DNA of 64,000 bases from Erwinia aphidicola (GTDB taxonomy: Bacteria > Pseudomonadota > Gammaproteobacteria > Enterobacterales > Enterobacteriaceae), in assembly GCF_024169515.1 (NCBI RefSeq), contig NZ_JAMKCQ010000001.1, forward strand, positions 2,542,001-2,606,000, written 5' to 3'. This document shows positions 41,628 to 52,496 of the stretch, piece after piece; positions within the stretch are counted from its first letter, which is position 1; each line of letters begins with the position of its first letter. Both the position numbers and the translations under genes were made by a program. The notes beneath the pieces are model-generated. The model ran no database searches. It was not told the origin of the DNA and saw only the letters and a program-made list of their open reading frames with translations.

Positions 41628-43221
41628 GGCGCCCCGGCAGTTTTTCAATCACGGTGAACAGCAGGAAGCAGAGCAGCAGCAGCAGCAGGGCCGTTACTGC
41701 GCCGTCGCTGCTGCGGTACGAACCTATCTGCTGATAGAGGTAGAACGGCAGCGTGCGGAAGTGCTCGTTGCCAAACAGCGCCACCGCGCCGAAATCCCCA
41801 ATCGACAGTACGCAGGCAAAGGCCAGCGCCTGCGCCAGCGGGCGTTTCAGGGCGCGTAGCTCAATCAGCCGCAGGCGGTTCCAGCCGCGAATATCCAGCG
41901 ATAAGCAGAGGCGGTTGTAGCGCTCGGCGATGTCGCGCAGCGGGTTTTCCAGCACCTTCATGGCATAGGGCACCGCCATCAGCGCATTGGTGAAAATAAC
42001 GATGCCGTCCGCGGAGTCCGGTAGCCCGACGCTCTGGTTGAGCAGCAGGAAAAAGCCGGTCGCCAGGACAATACCGGGCATGGCGAGGATCAGCATGCCG
42101 CTTAGCTCCAGCGCCTGGCTCCACAGCCAATGCTGACGCAGGCGCAGTTCGCGGCTGCTCCACAGCAGCATCACCGTCAGCAGCACGCTCAACAGCCCGG
42201 CCCCGAGGGCGATGCGCAGCGAGGTAAACGTCGCCTGCCACAGCGCGGTCTGCTGCAATACGCCGCTAAAGCCCTGATTGAGCCCGTCAGCGACCACCGC
42301 CAGCAGCGGTGGCAGGATCAGCAGCAGCGCCAGCGCGATCAGCACGCCGTCAAGCAGGCGTGCGCGCCAGCTGTCCTGCGGATTACGCCAGCCGCCCAGG
42401 CTGTCGCTGCCCGCCGGAATCGCCTTGCTCAGACGCTGGCTCAGCACGACCAGCCCCAGGCAGCAGACCATCTGCAATAGCGCCAGCAGAGCGGCGCGGC
42501 CCGGGTCGTAGTCAAAGCTCAGCGCCTGAAAAATCGCCAGCTCGATGGTGGTGGCCTGCGGTCCGCCGCCAAGCGACAGCACCGTCGCGAAGCTGGCGAA
42601 ACAGAGCATAAAGATCAGCGCGCCTGCCGGCAGGATCTGCCGCCGCAGCCACGGCCATTCGACAAGGCAAAAATGCGCCCAGCCGCCCAGGCCCAGCTGG
42701 GCAGCAAGCTGGCGCTGTTCGCCGGGGATCTGCTGCAAGGCCTGCAACAGCAGGCGCGTGGCCAGCGGCAGATTAAAGAAGACGTGCGCCAGCAGGATGC
42801 CCTGCAGGCCGTAAGGCGTGAACGAATAGTGGATGCCGAGCAGGGCGCAGAGCTGCGCCAGCCAGCCGCTGCGGCCATAGACGCTGAGAATGCCAAACAC
42901 GGCGACCAGCACCGGCAGCACCATCGTCATGGCGCACAGCCGCAGCAGGGTGGCGCGCCCGGGAAAGCGGCGGCGATACAGCGCCCGCGCCAGCAGAATC
43001 GCCGGTAACACCGACAGCAGCGCCGACAGCAGCGCCTGGCCGAAGGAGAAGCGCAGCACGTGCCACAGATAGCTGTCATGCCAGAGTGCGCGCCAGTCGG
43101 TTGCGGGTGCATTCTGCCACAGGGCAAAAAACGCCAGCAGCGCCACGCCGATCAGCAGCAGTGCGGCAATCGCGCCGGGCAGCAGCCAGCCGGGGATTAC
43201 TGGCTGACGGCGCGTTGCCAT
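41611..43221 (-). CDS. thiP: Thiamine ABC transporter permease ThiP
   Basis: Inner-membrane permease of ThiBPQ, 536 residues (E. coli 536). It is a fused two-domain permease of about 12 transmembrane segments. Each half has an EAA-type coupling loop: [17 protein letters not shown] near 165-181 and [29 protein letters not shown] near 435-465 (two short blocks). It starts at ATG 43221 inside the end of thiB and overlaps thiQ downstream, giving a tightly coupled operon. Confidence 0.96.
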   Translation of the reverse strand: MATRRQPVIPGWLLPGAIAALLLIGVALLAFFALWQNAPATDWRALWHDSYLWHVLRFSFGQALLSALLSVLPAILLARALYRRRFPGRATLLRLCAMTMVLPVLVAVFGILSVYGRSGWLAQLCALLGIHYSFTPYGLQGILLAHVFFNLPLATRLLLQALQQIPGEQRQLAAQLGLGGWAHFCLVEWPWLRRQILPAGALIFMLCFASFATVLSLGGGPQATTIELAIFQALSFDYDPGRAALLALLQMVCCLGLVVLSQRLSKAIPAGSDSLGGWRNPQDSWRARLLDGVLIALALLLILPPLLAVVADGLNQGFSGVLQQTALWQATFTSLRIALGAGLLSVLLTVMLLWSSRELRLRQHWLWSQALELSGMLILAMPGIVLATGFFLLLNQSVGLPDSADGIVIFTNALMAVPYAMKVLENPLRDIAERYNRLCLSLDIRGWNRLRLIELRALKRPLAQALAFACVLSIGDFGAVALFGNEHFRTLPFYLYQQIGSYRSSDGAVTALLLLLLCFLLFTVIEKLPGRHVKPD

Positions 43222-44183
43222 GCACTAATCCAGCTGCTGCGCTGGCTCGCTACGTCCCCGGCGCTGTACTGCAAAGAGGTGGCGGGCACGGTCAGGGTGT
43301 CGAAACCGGCAGGCAGGGTGGTTTTGATCGCCGGGTACATCCAGTTGCCGGTGGCGATAGTGTCCTGGAAGGCAGGCGTCAGAATGAACTGCATAAACTG
43401 CTGTGCCAGTTCAGGCTGCTTGCTGGCCTTCAGCTGCCCGGCCACCTCTACCTGTAGATAGTGGCCTTCGCTGAAGTTAGCGGCGGCGTACTGGTCTTTC
43501 TTCTCGGCAATCAGGTGATAAGCCGGGGAGGTGGTGTAACTCAGCACCATATCGCTCTCCCCTTTCAGAAACAGGCCATAGGCTTCGCTCCAGCCTTTGG
43601 TGACGGTGACGGTTTTCTTCGCCAGCTTCTGCCACGCCTGCGGGCTGTCAGCGCCGAACACTTTCTGCATCCACAGCAGCAGGCCGAGTCCCGGCGTGCT
43701 GGTGCGCGGATCCTGGTAAATGATCTTCAGCGGTCGGTCGCTCTCCACCAGCTCTTTCAGGCTTTTTGGCGGATTTTGCAGTTTGGTTTTATCATAAACG
43801 AAGGCGAACCAGCCGTAATCGAACGGCACGAAGGTGCTGTTGTGCCAGCCGCCCGGCACCGTGCTGCCGTGGGTGTCGACAGTGGCCGGGGCAAACAGCC
43901 CGGTCTTTTCGGCGGCATCCAGCAGGTTGTTATCCAGCCCCAGCACCACGTCGGCCTTGCTGTTTTTGCCTTCCATGCGCAGCCGGTTGAGCAGCGATAC
44001 GCCATCCTCCAGCGCCACGTATTTCAGCTCGCAGTTGCACTGCGCTTCGAACGCTTTTTTTATCGCCGGGCCGGGGCCCCAGTCGGCGGAGAAAGAGTCA
44101 TAGGTGTAAACCGTCAGGGTCTCTTTCGCCGCGAAGGCAGGCAGGGAAAACAGCACCAGCAGAGGCAGTATTCTTTTCAACAC
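43197..44183 (-). CDS. thiB: Thiamine-binding periplasmic protein ThiB (TbpA)
   Basis: Solute-binding protein delivering thiamine and its phosphates to ThiPQ. It has 328 residues (327 in E. coli). The start is GTG (44183-44181) after AAGGA. Signal peptide MLKRILPLLVLFSLPAFA is cleaved near residue 18. Family segments: ETLTVYTYDSFSADWGPG (20-37), GLDNNLLDAAEKTGL near 84, YQDPRTSTPGLGLLLWM near 155-171 and ATGNWMYPA near 285. No TPP riboswitch is recognisable upstream, unlike E. coli. Confidence 0.96.
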   Translation of the reverse strand: MLKRILPLLVLFSLPAFAAKETLTVYTYDSFSADWGPGPAIKKAFEAQCNCELKYVALEDGVSLLNRLRMEGKNSKADVVLGLDNNLLDAAEKTGLFAPATVDTHGSTVPGGWHNSTFVPFDYGWFAFVYDKTKLQNPPKSLKELVESDRPLKIIYQDPRTSTPGLGLLLWMQKVFGADSPQAWQKLAKKTVTVTKGWSEAYGLFLKGESDMVLSYTTSPAYHLIAEKKDQYAAANFSEGHYLQVEVAGQLKASKQPELAQQFMQFILTPAFQDTIATGNWMYPAIKTTLPAGFDTLTVPATSLQYSAGDVASQRSSWISAWQRAVSQ

Positions 44184-44224
44184 GTGGCGTTCCTTGAGTG
44201 GGGTGGGCCGCTAATCGCGGCTTA

Positions 44225-44367
44225 GAACCTATCCCATTAGGCTATTTTACTTGCCATTTTGAACCTGGGCAGTGCTCAAAATCCTCACGTACTGCGTGTA
44301 CGCTCCGGTTTTTCCGCGCTGTCCGTGTCCAAACTGCCTGCGACAATAACGCCTACTGGAAAGGTTC
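44225..44367. mobile_element. 143-bp MITE/ERIC-like palindromic element upstream of thiB
   Basis: The ends form inverted repeats: GAACCTATCCCATTAGGC at 44225-44242 against GCCTACTGGAAAGGTTC at 44351-44367. The interior is itself an imperfect palindrome centred on CACGTACTGCGTGTACGC near 44292. That centre recalls the core of enterobacterial ERIC sequences (TCACTTACTTATGTAAGCTCC), but the ends differ. It has no coding capacity. It fills most of the 218-base sgrR-thiB gap. Confidence 0.65.
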
Positions 44368-44401
44368 ATATTCTAAATGCTTCATCTTAGTTACGAAAGC
44401 G

Positions 44402-46063
44402 TCATGATTCCGGCGGCGCGAACCAGGCAGACTTGAAGTCAAACCAGCCGAGGGTGTTCATGCGTACGCCGCGCATACTGCGCTGCCCGTGCAGCAGCAG
44501 CCAGTGGTGGAACAGCGGATGCAGGAAGTTGCTCTCAATCAGCTGCTTGCTCCAGTCGGCGAGCGGCAGCTTCTGCTGGCGCCACTGCTCCGCATCGCTT
44601 TCCCAGTCGATCGGCACGCAGTGGTGCATCAGCGGGATCTCATACAGCAGGGCAAACAGCGAGAACTCCAGCGGCAGGGTAAAGTTGGCGCTGCCGAGCC
44701 AGATATCGCTTTCGGCTTCGCCGCGATACCAGCTCTCATAGTCGATCTCCTGAGTGATGAGCTCGACGCCGTGCGCGGCCAGGATTGGCCCGAGCGCGTT
44801 GGCGATGCCCTGGTGCTCAATGTGGTCGCTATACCAGGTGATGGTCAGCGAAGTCAGCCCCGGCGGCTTCCCGGCAATCGCCATATCGCGCCGGTGGTGC
44901 CAGCGCGGCAGCAGGCCGTAGGCCGGGAACCAGTAGCGCTGATAGGCGATGCCGCTGTGGTTAAGCAGCGCGATCGGGTTGAAGATGGTGCTGATCCAGC
45001 GGCGCAGCTGCTCGTTGCGGCCGTGTGCGGAGCGCTGGTCAAACATCAGGAAGTAGCAGCCCTCCTCAAGGCGGCTCTCCTCTGATTTCTCATCGGTATT
45101 TTCGCTTTGCAGCTTCACGCCGGAGTAGACCAGCTCGTCGCTGATCTCAGGCAGCACCCAGATGTTGACCTCGTCAATCAGCGCCCGGTAGCCAAAGTAG
45201 TCGTCAAACGCCGAGATGCGCAGCTGGCTGTGCTGGTTGCGCTCGACCGCGTAGGCTCCGGTGCCCACCGGCTGGCGGGCAAAGTTGCGCATGTGCGGCC
45301 ACTCCTTTGGCAGGATCATCGCGCTGACGCTGCCCAGCAGCCAGGGTAGCCAGGCATCAGGGTGGCTGAGATGGATATCCAGCGTCCAGGGCGTATGGCT
45401 TTCAATCTGCGCGAAGTGGCTGAACAGCTGCTGCTGTTTCAGGCGCTCCAGGGTGGCGATGACATCGTCCATCTCCAGCTCGCGGCCGTGGTGGAAATGA
45501 ATCGCCGGGCGCAGAAAGAAGCGCCAGTGCAGCGGGGCGATCTGCTGCCAGTGGTGGGCAATGTCCGGCTCGATTTCCCCGTTTTCCTCATTTATCCGCG
45601 CCAGCCCGTTAAAGATCTGGCGGGCGAGGTGGGTTTCGGAGCGGCGCAGCGGCGTGCCGGGCAGCAGATTGAGCAGCGGGCGGTAGTAGAGCACGCGCAG
45701 GATATGTTTCCCCTGGCGGAAGCTGCGCCCGAGGTGCGACAGCAGCATCTGGCGCACGCGGTTTTTGTCGCCGACCAGCTGCACCAGCTGATCGATGCGG
45801 TCCTGCTCCAGCAGGTCCTCCGCCCGCTGCTGCTGCAGGGCCAGCCCGGTGTAGCGGAAGGTCAGGCGTGAGCGCTTACCGCGCCCGGCTTCCGCCTGCC
45901 ACTCCAGCCAGCCCTGATCCTGCATGGCGTTCAGCAGGTTGCGCATATGGCGGCGTGAACAGCTGAGCTGGACCGCCAGATCGCTCAGCGTGGTTTCCTG
46001 TGACTGACCCTCGCAGCACTGCCAGAGCCGGATAAACTGCTGCTGCAAACGCGGTGAAGACAT
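44402..46063 (-). CDS. sgrR: Glucose-phosphate stress regulator SgrR
   Basis: Transcription factor that senses sugar-phosphate stress and activates the sRNA SgrS. It has 553 residues (551 in E. coli). The N-terminal winged helix (about 20-70) contains [22 protein letters not shown]. The remainder is a solute-binding (OppA/SBP_bac_5-like) domain from about residue 160, with [19 protein letters not shown] and [10 protein letters not shown]. It is divergent from sgrS-setA and upstream of thiBPQ, the same order as E. coli. Confidence 0.96.
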   Translation of the reverse strand: MSSPRLQQQFIRLWQCCEGQSQETTLSDLAVQLSCSRRHMRNLLNAMQDQGWLEWQAEAGRGKRSRLTFRYTGLALQQQRAEDLLEQDRIDQLVQLVGDKNRVRQMLLSHLGRSFRQGKHILRVLYYRPLLNLLPGTPLRRSETHLARQIFNGLARINEENGEIEPDIAHHWQQIAPLHWRFFLRPAIHFHHGRELEMDDVIATLERLKQQQLFSHFAQIESHTPWTLDIHLSHPDAWLPWLLGSVSAMILPKEWPHMRNFARQPVGTGAYAVERNQHSQLRISAFDDYFGYRALIDEVNIWVLPEISDELVYSGVKLQSENTDEKSEESRLEEGCYFLMFDQRSAHGRNEQLRRWISTIFNPIALLNHSGIAYQRYWFPAYGLLPRWHHRRDMAIAGKPPGLTSLTITWYSDHIEHQGIANALGPILAAHGVELITQEIDYESWYRGEAESDIWLGSANFTLPLEFSLFALLYEIPLMHHCVPIDWESDAEQWRQQKLPLADWSKQLIESNFLHPLFHHWLLLHGQRSMRGVRMNTLGWFDFKSAWFAPPES

Positions 46064-46116
46064 AAAAGGGGAACCCTGTGTTAAAAGCCGTCTGTTTTTG
46101 CTGCCCTATATTACGG

Positions 46117-46123
46117 TGATAAT
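46117..46123 (+). promoter_or_regulatory. Candidate sgrS -10 element
   Basis: TGATAAT at 46117-46123 lies eight bases before the inferred RNA start (GATGAAAG). No consensus -35 is present at the right spacing, as expected for a promoter that depends on the activator SgrR. Confidence 0.5.
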
Positions 46124-46130
46124 GCTGGCA

Positions 46131-46247
46131 GATGAAAGAGTGGGAGGCATTCTTCGGAATGGCACTTGATCATCCAGACCCCGCTGGGGTCATTCTGAGT
46201 ATGGTGCTTTTCACCGGCCAGCTGGCGTCTACGCCGCTGGCTTTTTT
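46131..46247 (+). ncRNA. sgrS: SgrS small RNA (short form)
   Basis: Hfq-dependent sRNA that base-pairs with ptsG mRNA to stop glucose uptake during sugar-phosphate stress. The 3' end matches E. coli SgrS in order: the ptsG-pairing core CTGAGTATGGTG (46194-46205), a small hairpin (GGTG/CACC, 46203-46214), then terminator GCCAGC...GCTGGC (46217-46241) and six Ts. It sits between divergent sgrR and setA, the E. coli position. At about 117 bases it is half the E. coli length (227) and has no SgrT-like reading frame. The 5' end is inferred from the -10 and the shared GATGAA start. Confidence 0.82.
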
Positions 46248-46312
46248 CATGCTTTCTCTTCTAAGCTATTGGTTTAGCACTCTCTCCATTTTTGCAGGTC
46301 GAGGCACCCGTA

Positions 46313-47497
46313 ATGAAATCGCTCCTTCGCAATCGCCGTATTCATCCGGTGTACCTGGCTTTTATGGCTGTCTCATTTATGGTCGGCGTCGCCGGGGCGC
46401 TCCAGGCACCGACGCTGAGCCTGTTCCTCAGCCGTGAAGTCGCAGTGCGGCCGTTCTGGGTCGGGCTGTTTTATACGGTGAATGCGGTGGCGGGGATTGT
46501 GGTCAGCCTGCTGCTGGCGAAGCGCTCCGACAATCGCGGCGACCGGCGCATGCTGATCCTGTTCTGCTGCGTGATGGCGGTGGCGAACGCGCTGCTGTTT
46601 GCCTTCAACCGCCACTATCTGACGCTGATCACCGCCGGGGTGCTGCTGTCGGCGATTGCCAGCGTGGCGATGCCGCAGATATTTGCCCTGGCGCGGGAAT
46701 ATGCCGACAGCTCGGCGCGTGAGGCGGTGATGTTCAGCTCGGTGATGCGTGCCCAGCTGTCGCTGGCGTGGGTGATTGGCCCGCCGCTGTCGTTTGCTAT
46801 TGCCCTGAATTACGGTTTTACCACCATGTTTATCGTTGCCGCAGCGCTGTTCGTGGCCTGCGTGGCGCTGGTGTGGTTTACCCTGCCGTCGGTGCCGCGT
46901 ACGCAGAGCAGTGGGGCAGTTCCTGTCACCGAGATTAGCGCCTGGAAAAGTGCGGACGTGCGCATGCTGTTTATCGCCTCGGTGATCATGTGGACCTGCA
47001 ATACCATGTATATCATTGATATGCCGCTGTATATCAGCGGCGTGCTGGGGCTGCCGGATAAACTGGCCGGGCTGCTGATGGGCACCGCGGCCGGGCTGGA
47101 GATCCCGGTAATGCTGCTGGCCGGGCACTATGTGAAACGCTTTGGTAAACGCACCATGATGCTATTGGCGATCGGCTGCGGCGTGCTGTTTTATCTCGGG
47201 CTGGTGCTGTTTCACAGCCGTACGGCGCTGATGATACTGCAGCTGTTTAACGCGGTGTTTATCGGCATTATTGCCGGGATTGGCATGATCTGGTTCCAGG
47301 ATTTGATGCCTGGCCGCCCCGGCGCGGCCACCACGCTGTTTACCAACAGTATTTCGACCGGGGTCATTCTGGCGGGGGTGCTGCAGGGAGCGCTGGCGGA
47401 GACCTTCGGGCATGACGCGGTTTACTGGCTGGCGTTCCTGCTGGCGATAGTGTCGTTTGCGCTGTCGTGGCGGGTGCGGGAGAAAAGAGCGGAGTGA
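46313..47497 (+). CDS. setA: Sugar efflux transporter SetA
   Basis: MFS exporter of sugars such as lactose and glucose analogues, aiding recovery from glucose-phosphate stress. I chose ATG 46313 (MKSLLRNRRIHPVYLAF) after GAGG, giving 394 residues; the in-frame TTG at 46292 is less likely. It has about 12 hydrophobic segments with SET-family blocks GVAGALQAPTLSLFLSREV near 28-46, ALAREYADSSAREAVMFSS near 125-143, and MWTCNTMYIIDMPLYIS near 225-241. It follows sgrS on the same strand, so readthrough could cotranscribe it. Confidence 0.95.
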   Translation: MKSLLRNRRIHPVYLAFMAVSFMVGVAGALQAPTLSLFLSREVAVRPFWVGLFYTVNAVAGIVVSLLLAKRSDNRGDRRMLILFCCVMAVANALLFAFNRHYLTLITAGVLLSAIASVAMPQIFALAREYADSSAREAVMFSSVMRAQLSLAWVIGPPLSFAIALNYGFTTMFIVAAALFVACVALVWFTLPSVPRTQSSGAVPVTEISAWKSADVRMLFIASVIMWTCNTMYIIDMPLYISGVLGLPDKLAGLLMGTAAGLEIPVMLLAGHYVKRFGKRTMMLLAIGCGVLFYLGLVLFHSRTALMILQLFNAVFIGIIAGIGMIWFQDLMPGRPGAATTLFTNSISTGVILAGVLQGALAETFGHDAVYWLAFLLAIVSFALSWRVREKRAE

Positions 47498-47503
47498 TTG
47501 ATA

Positions 47504-47572
47504 GGGGGCGACCGGGAAAAAAGGTCGACCCCTACCGTATTTGTAGCGGCTGACCCTCTTTTTCGGTCAGCC
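47504..47572. repeat. REP/BIME-type palindromes between setA and leuD
   Basis: GGGGCGACC (47505-47513) pairs with GGTCGACCC (47523-47531) imperfectly and is followed by CTAC. GTAG then precedes GGCTGACC (47548-47555) pairing with GGTCAGCC (47565-47572). It lies between two convergent genes. Confidence 0.75.
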
Positions 47573-47582
47573 CGCCGCCGCA

Positions 47583-48188
47583 TCAACGCAAAAACGCGGG
47601 TTGTTTCTGTTCCCAGGCGCTGATATCGGCATCGTGCTGCAACGTCAGGCCAATGGAGTCCAGACCGTTGATCAGGCAGTGGCGGCGGAAGCTGTCGATC
47701 TCAAACGGCCAGGCTTTATCCCCGACCAGCACCTGCTGATTGACCAGATCAACGGTAAAACGCATGCCCGGCTCAGCGGCGACCATCCGGAACATCTCAT
47801 CCACTTCTGCTTCACTCAGCGTCACCAGCAGCAGCTGATTATTGAACGAGTTATTAGCAAAGATATCGGCAAAGCCGGAGCCAATAATCGCCTGGATGCC
47901 ATAATCGGTCAGCGCCCACGGTGCATGTTCACGCGAGGAGCCGCAGCCGAAGTTTTCACGGGTCAGCATAATGCTGGCACCGCTGAACGCCGGCTGGTTA
48001 AGGATAAAGTCCGGGTTAGGGATTTGCCCCTCAGCGTCGCTGTAGCGCCAGTCATAAAACAGGTTGCGGCCAAAACCGGTGCGCGTCACCATCTGCAAAA
48101 ACTGCTTGGGGATAATCGCATCGGTGTCGACGTTGGCTGCATCCAGCGGCACCACGATACCGCTGTGTTGGGTAAATTTTTTCGCCAT
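47583..48188 (-). CDS. leuD: 3-isopropylmalate dehydratase small subunit
   Basis: Swivelling-domain subunit that pairs with LeuC to isomerise 2- and 3-isopropylmalate in leucine synthesis. Length is 201 residues, as in E. coli. Typical segments are [13 protein letters not shown] near 19-31, [13 protein letters not shown] near 74-86 and [15 protein letters not shown] near 103. It starts at ATG 48188, 9 bases after leuC, and is the last gene of leuLABCD. Confidence 0.98.
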   Translation of the reverse strand: MAKKFTQHSGIVVPLDAANVDTDAIIPKQFLQMVTRTGFGRNLFYDWRYSDAEGQIPNPDFILNQPAFSGASIMLTRENFGCGSSREHAPWALTDYGIQAIIGSGFADIFANNSFNNQLLLVTLSEAEVDEMFRMVAAEPGMRFTVDLVNQQVLVGDKAWPFEIDSFRRHCLINGLDSIGLTLQHDADISAWEQKQPAFLR

Positions 48189-48197
48189 AATAATTCC

Positions 48198-49597
48198 TTA
48201 CGCCAGCTCACGAATGTCGGCAAAATGGCCGGCTACGGCTGCTGCGGCTGCCATCGCCGGGCTGACCAGATGAGTGCGTCCGCCGCGCCCCTGGCGACCT
48301 TCAAAGTTACGGTTGCTGGTGGAAGCGCAGCGTTCACCCGGGCTGAGGCGGTCGTTGTTCATGGCCAGGCACATTGAGCAGCCTGGCAGGCGCCATTCAA
48401 AACCCGCATCAGTAAAGATCTTATCCAGACCTTCCGCTTCCGCCTGAGCTTTCACCGGGCCGGAACCGGGCACCACATACCCCTGCACGCCAACAGCGAT
48501 CTTATGGCCTTTTACCACCGCCGCCGCCGCGCGCAGATCTTCAATGCGTGAATTGGTACAGGAGCCGATAAACACTTTGTCGATGCGCACATCGGTCAGG
48601 CGAATACCGGGTTTGAGATCCATATAGGCCAGCGCTTTTTCCGCAGAGGCGCGTTCCACCGGGTCGCTGAACGACGCCGGGTCCGGGATAAGATCGCTGA
48701 CGGCGATCACCTGGCCGGGATTGGTGCCCCAGGTCACCTGCGGCGCAATATCGGCGGCATCCAGCGTCACTACTTTGTCGAACTGCACGCCATCATCGGA
48801 TTTTAGCGTGCGCCAGTAATCTACCGCCTGCTGCCACTCAGCCTCTTTCGGGGCAAAGCGACGGCCCTTAACGTAGTCAAAGGTGGTGTCATCAGGCGCA
48901 ATCAGCCCGGCCTTCGCGCCCAGCTCAATCGCCATGTTGCACAGGGTCATGCGGCCTTCCATGCTCAGGGCTTCCACCGCTTCGCCGCAGAATTCGACCA
49001 CGTGACCGTTGCCGCCGCCGCTGCCGGTTTTACCGATAATCGCCAGCGCGATATCTTTCGCGGTAATGCCCGCCGCCGTTTTGCCGCACACTTCCACCTT
49101 CATGGTTTTCGCCCGCGACTGTTTCAGCGTCTGCGTGGCCAGCACGTGCTCGACCTCGGAGGTGCCGATACCAAACGCCAGCGCGCCTAACGCGCCGTGG
49201 GTGGAGGTATGGGAATCACCACAAACGATAGTCATGCCCGGCAGCGACAGGCCCTGCTCCGGCCCCATCACGTGTACGATGCCCTGAAACTGATGGTTCA
49301 GGTCAAACAGCTGCACGCCGAACGCCGCACAGTTTTTCATCAGCATCGACATCTGGATACGCGCCATCTCGCCGCTGGCGTTGATGTCCCGCGACTGGGT
49401 GGAGACGTTATGATCCATGGTGGCAAAGGTTTTTGACGGCTGGCGCACCGGGCGGCCGTGCGCGCGCAGGCCGTCAAATGCCTGCGCTGAGGTCACCTCA
49501 TGGACGAGGTGACGGTCAATATAGATCAGCGGTGTTTCATTAGGTGCTTCGTGCACGACGTGCGCATCAAACAGCTTCTCGTACAGTGTTTTCATCA

Positions 49598-49598
<1 letters not shown>
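48198..49598 (-). CDS. leuC: 3-isopropylmalate dehydratase large subunit
   Basis: Aconitase-family 4Fe-4S subunit of isopropylmalate isomerase. It has 466 residues, as in E. coli. Cluster cysteines are in [10 protein letters not shown] near 347 and the [10 protein letters not shown] pair near 407-410. Other motifs are MDHNVSTQ and [24 protein letters not shown] near 125-148 (read as short blocks). The start ATG 49598 overlaps the leuB stop (TAATG); a second ATG follows at 49595. Confidence 0.98.
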
Positions 49599-50686
<1,088 letters not shown>

Positions 50687-52255
50687 TTATACGGCTTCCT
50701 TCTGATCTTTCATCTGCGACTTACGCTGCAATTCCTGCTCGACCTGGCGTGCGCGCCAGATGTTATTCAGTGCGTTAACCATGGCTTTTGCTGAAGACTC
50801 AACGATATCGGTCGCCAGACCGACGCCGTGGAATTTACGCTCGTTGTACTGCACCACGATATCTACCTGGCCCAGCGCATCTTTACCGTGGCCTTTGGCG
50901 GTCAGCTGATAGTTGATCAGCTCAGCATCGAAATCGGTGATGCGATTGATCGCCTGATAGACCGCATCAACCGGACCGTTACCGGTAGCGGCTTCGGTTT
51001 TCTGCTCATCACCGCAGCCCAGCTGCACGGTGGCGGTAGCAATTACGGTAGAACCGGACTGCACGTTGAAGGTGTCCAGCTTGAAGTATTCCGGCTCTTC
51101 AGACTGCTTGTTGATAAACGCCAGCGCTTCCAGGTCGTAATCGAAGACCTGGCCTTTCTTGTCGGCCAGCGCTTTGAAGGCCTCGTACAGCGTATCCATG
51201 TTGTACTCGGCTTCGGTGTAGCCCATCTCTTCCATGCGGTGCTTCACGGCAGCGCGGCCGGAGCGCGAAGTCAGGTTCAGCTGTACCTGTTTCAGACCGA
51301 TAGATTCCGGGGTCAGGATTTCATAGTTTTCGCGGTTCTTCAGCACGCCATCCTGGTGGATACCGGAGGAGTGGGCGAATGCGTTGGAACCGATAATCGC
51401 TTTATGTGCCGGGATAGGCATATTGCAGATTTTGCTGACGGTCTGGCAGGTACGGTAAATCTCCTGATGATTAATGCGCGTGTGCACATTCATCAGCTGG
51501 CTGCGGGTTTTAATCGCCATGATCACCTCTTCCAGCGCGCAGTTACCGGCACGCTCGCCCAGGCCGTTCATGGCGCCTTCAACCTGGCGCGCACCGGCAT
51601 TTACCGCGGCCAGCGCGTTGCCGACCGCCATGCCCAGGTCATCATGGGTATGGACGGACAGGATCGCTTTATCGATATTGGGTACGCGTTCGCGCAGGGC
51701 GCTAAAGATGTTGGCGTATTCGTAAGGCAGGGTGTAACCGACGGTATCCGGGATGTTGATGGTGGTAGCACCGGCATTAATCGCGGCTTCTACCACGCGG
51801 CACAGGTCATCGATTGGCGTTCGGCCGCCGTCTTCGCAGGAGAACTCCACATCGTCGGTGTAGTTACGGGCGCGCTTCACCATCTTCACCGCACGCTCAA
51901 TCACTTCTGGCAGGGTACTGCGCAGTTTGGTGGCGATGTGCATCGGCGAGGTCGCCAGGAAAGTGTGGATGCGGTAGGCCTCCGCCACGCGCAGCGCTTC
52001 GTAGGCTGCGTCGATATCTTTTTCCACACAGCGTGCCAGACCGCAAACCCGGCTGTTCTTAATCTGGCGGGCGATGGTCTGCACCGATTCAAAATCACCC
52101 GGGGAGGAGACCGGGAAGCCGACCTCCATGACGTCGACGCCCATACGTTCCAGTGCCAGGGCAATTTGCAGCTTTTCTTTCACACTCAGGCTGGCCTGTA
52201 ATGCCTGCTCGCCATCGCGCAGAGTGGTATCGAAAATAATGACTTGTTGGCTCAT
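50687..52255 (-). CDS. leuA: 2-isopropylmalate synthase
   Basis: First committed step of leucine synthesis: condenses acetyl-CoA with 2-oxoisovalerate; feedback-inhibited by leucine. I chose ATG 52255 ([17 protein letters not shown]), giving 522 residues (523 in E. coli); an upstream start would run through the attenuator hairpin. TIM-barrel metal-binding motifs are [10 protein letters not shown] (8-17) and [19 protein letters not shown] near 199-217. The C-terminal regulatory domain begins near 390 ([15 protein letters not shown]). It heads the structural genes after the leuL attenuator. Confidence 0.97.
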   Translation of the reverse strand: MSQQVIIFDTTLRDGEQALQASLSVKEKLQIALALERMGVDVMEVGFPVSSPGDFESVQTIARQIKNSRVCGLARCVEKDIDAAYEALRVAEAYRIHTFLATSPMHIATKLRSTLPEVIERAVKMVKRARNYTDDVEFSCEDGGRTPIDDLCRVVEAAINAGATTINIPDTVGYTLPYEYANIFSALRERVPNIDKAILSVHTHDDLGMAVGNALAAVNAGARQVEGAMNGLGERAGNCALEEVIMAIKTRSQLMNVHTRINHQEIYRTCQTVSKICNMPIPAHKAIIGSNAFAHSSGIHQDGVLKNRENYEILTPESIGLKQVQLNLTSRSGRAAVKHRMEEMGYTEAEYNMDTLYEAFKALADKKGQVFDYDLEALAFINKQSEEPEYFKLDTFNVQSGSTVIATATVQLGCGDEQKTEAATGNGPVDAVYQAINRITDFDAELINYQLTAKGHGKDALGQVDIVVQYNERKFHGVGLATDIVESSAKAMVNALNNIWRARQVEQELQRKSQMKDQKEAV

Positions 52256-52300
52256 TGGGTTGTTCCTTGTCGTGTTTACGTCGCCGGTTGCCGCGAGCAT

Positions 52301-52331
52301 AAAAAAACCCGCGCATTGGCGCGGGTTTCTT
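52301..52331 (-). terminator. leu operon attenuator terminator
   Basis: On the minus strand CCCGCGC and GCGCGGG pair (52325-52319 with 52314-52308) around a four-base loop. A/T pairs extend the stem, and a run of Us follows from 52307. It lies between leuL and leuA and is the transcription-attenuation hairpin. Confidence 0.88.
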
Positions 52332-52348
52332 AGTTTTGCAAGCCTGAA

Positions 52349-52432
52349 TCAGTGATTGATTCCGCCCACAAGTCTACCGCGCAATGAGGATGCGTTTAGT
52401 AGTAGACCGAGTAGGCGGGTGGAACGAATCAT
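52349..52432 (-). CDS. leuL: leu operon leader peptide
   Basis: A 27-residue leader beginning MIRSTRLLGLLLNASS, close to E. coli LeuL (28 residues). Five of its seven leucines are clustered at residues 7-12 and use CTA, CTC, CTA, CTA, CTA. Four of these are the rare CTA codon, so ribosome stalling reports low charged tRNA-Leu and prevents the downstream terminator. It ends GGINH with TGA at 52351-52349. Confidence 0.92.
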   Translation of the reverse strand: MIRSTRLLGLLLNASSLRGRLVGGINH

Positions 52433-52466
52433 TGAATCAGACCCCATAAATTGTAAAGTGGCTTTA

Positions 52467-52496
52467 TTGATACCCGATCAAACCCAGGGCTGTCAA
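52467..52496 (-). promoter_or_regulatory. leuLABCD promoter
   Basis: Minus-strand TTGACA (52496-52491), 18-base spacer, TATCAA (52472-52467), about 35 bases before leuL. Confidence 0.7.

Noticed and set aside
46132..46437. 101-codon frame starting MKEWEAFFGM in the sgrS region
   Set aside because: It begins one base after the inferred RNA start with no ribosome site, does not resemble SgrT, and runs through the SgrS terminator into another frame of setA.
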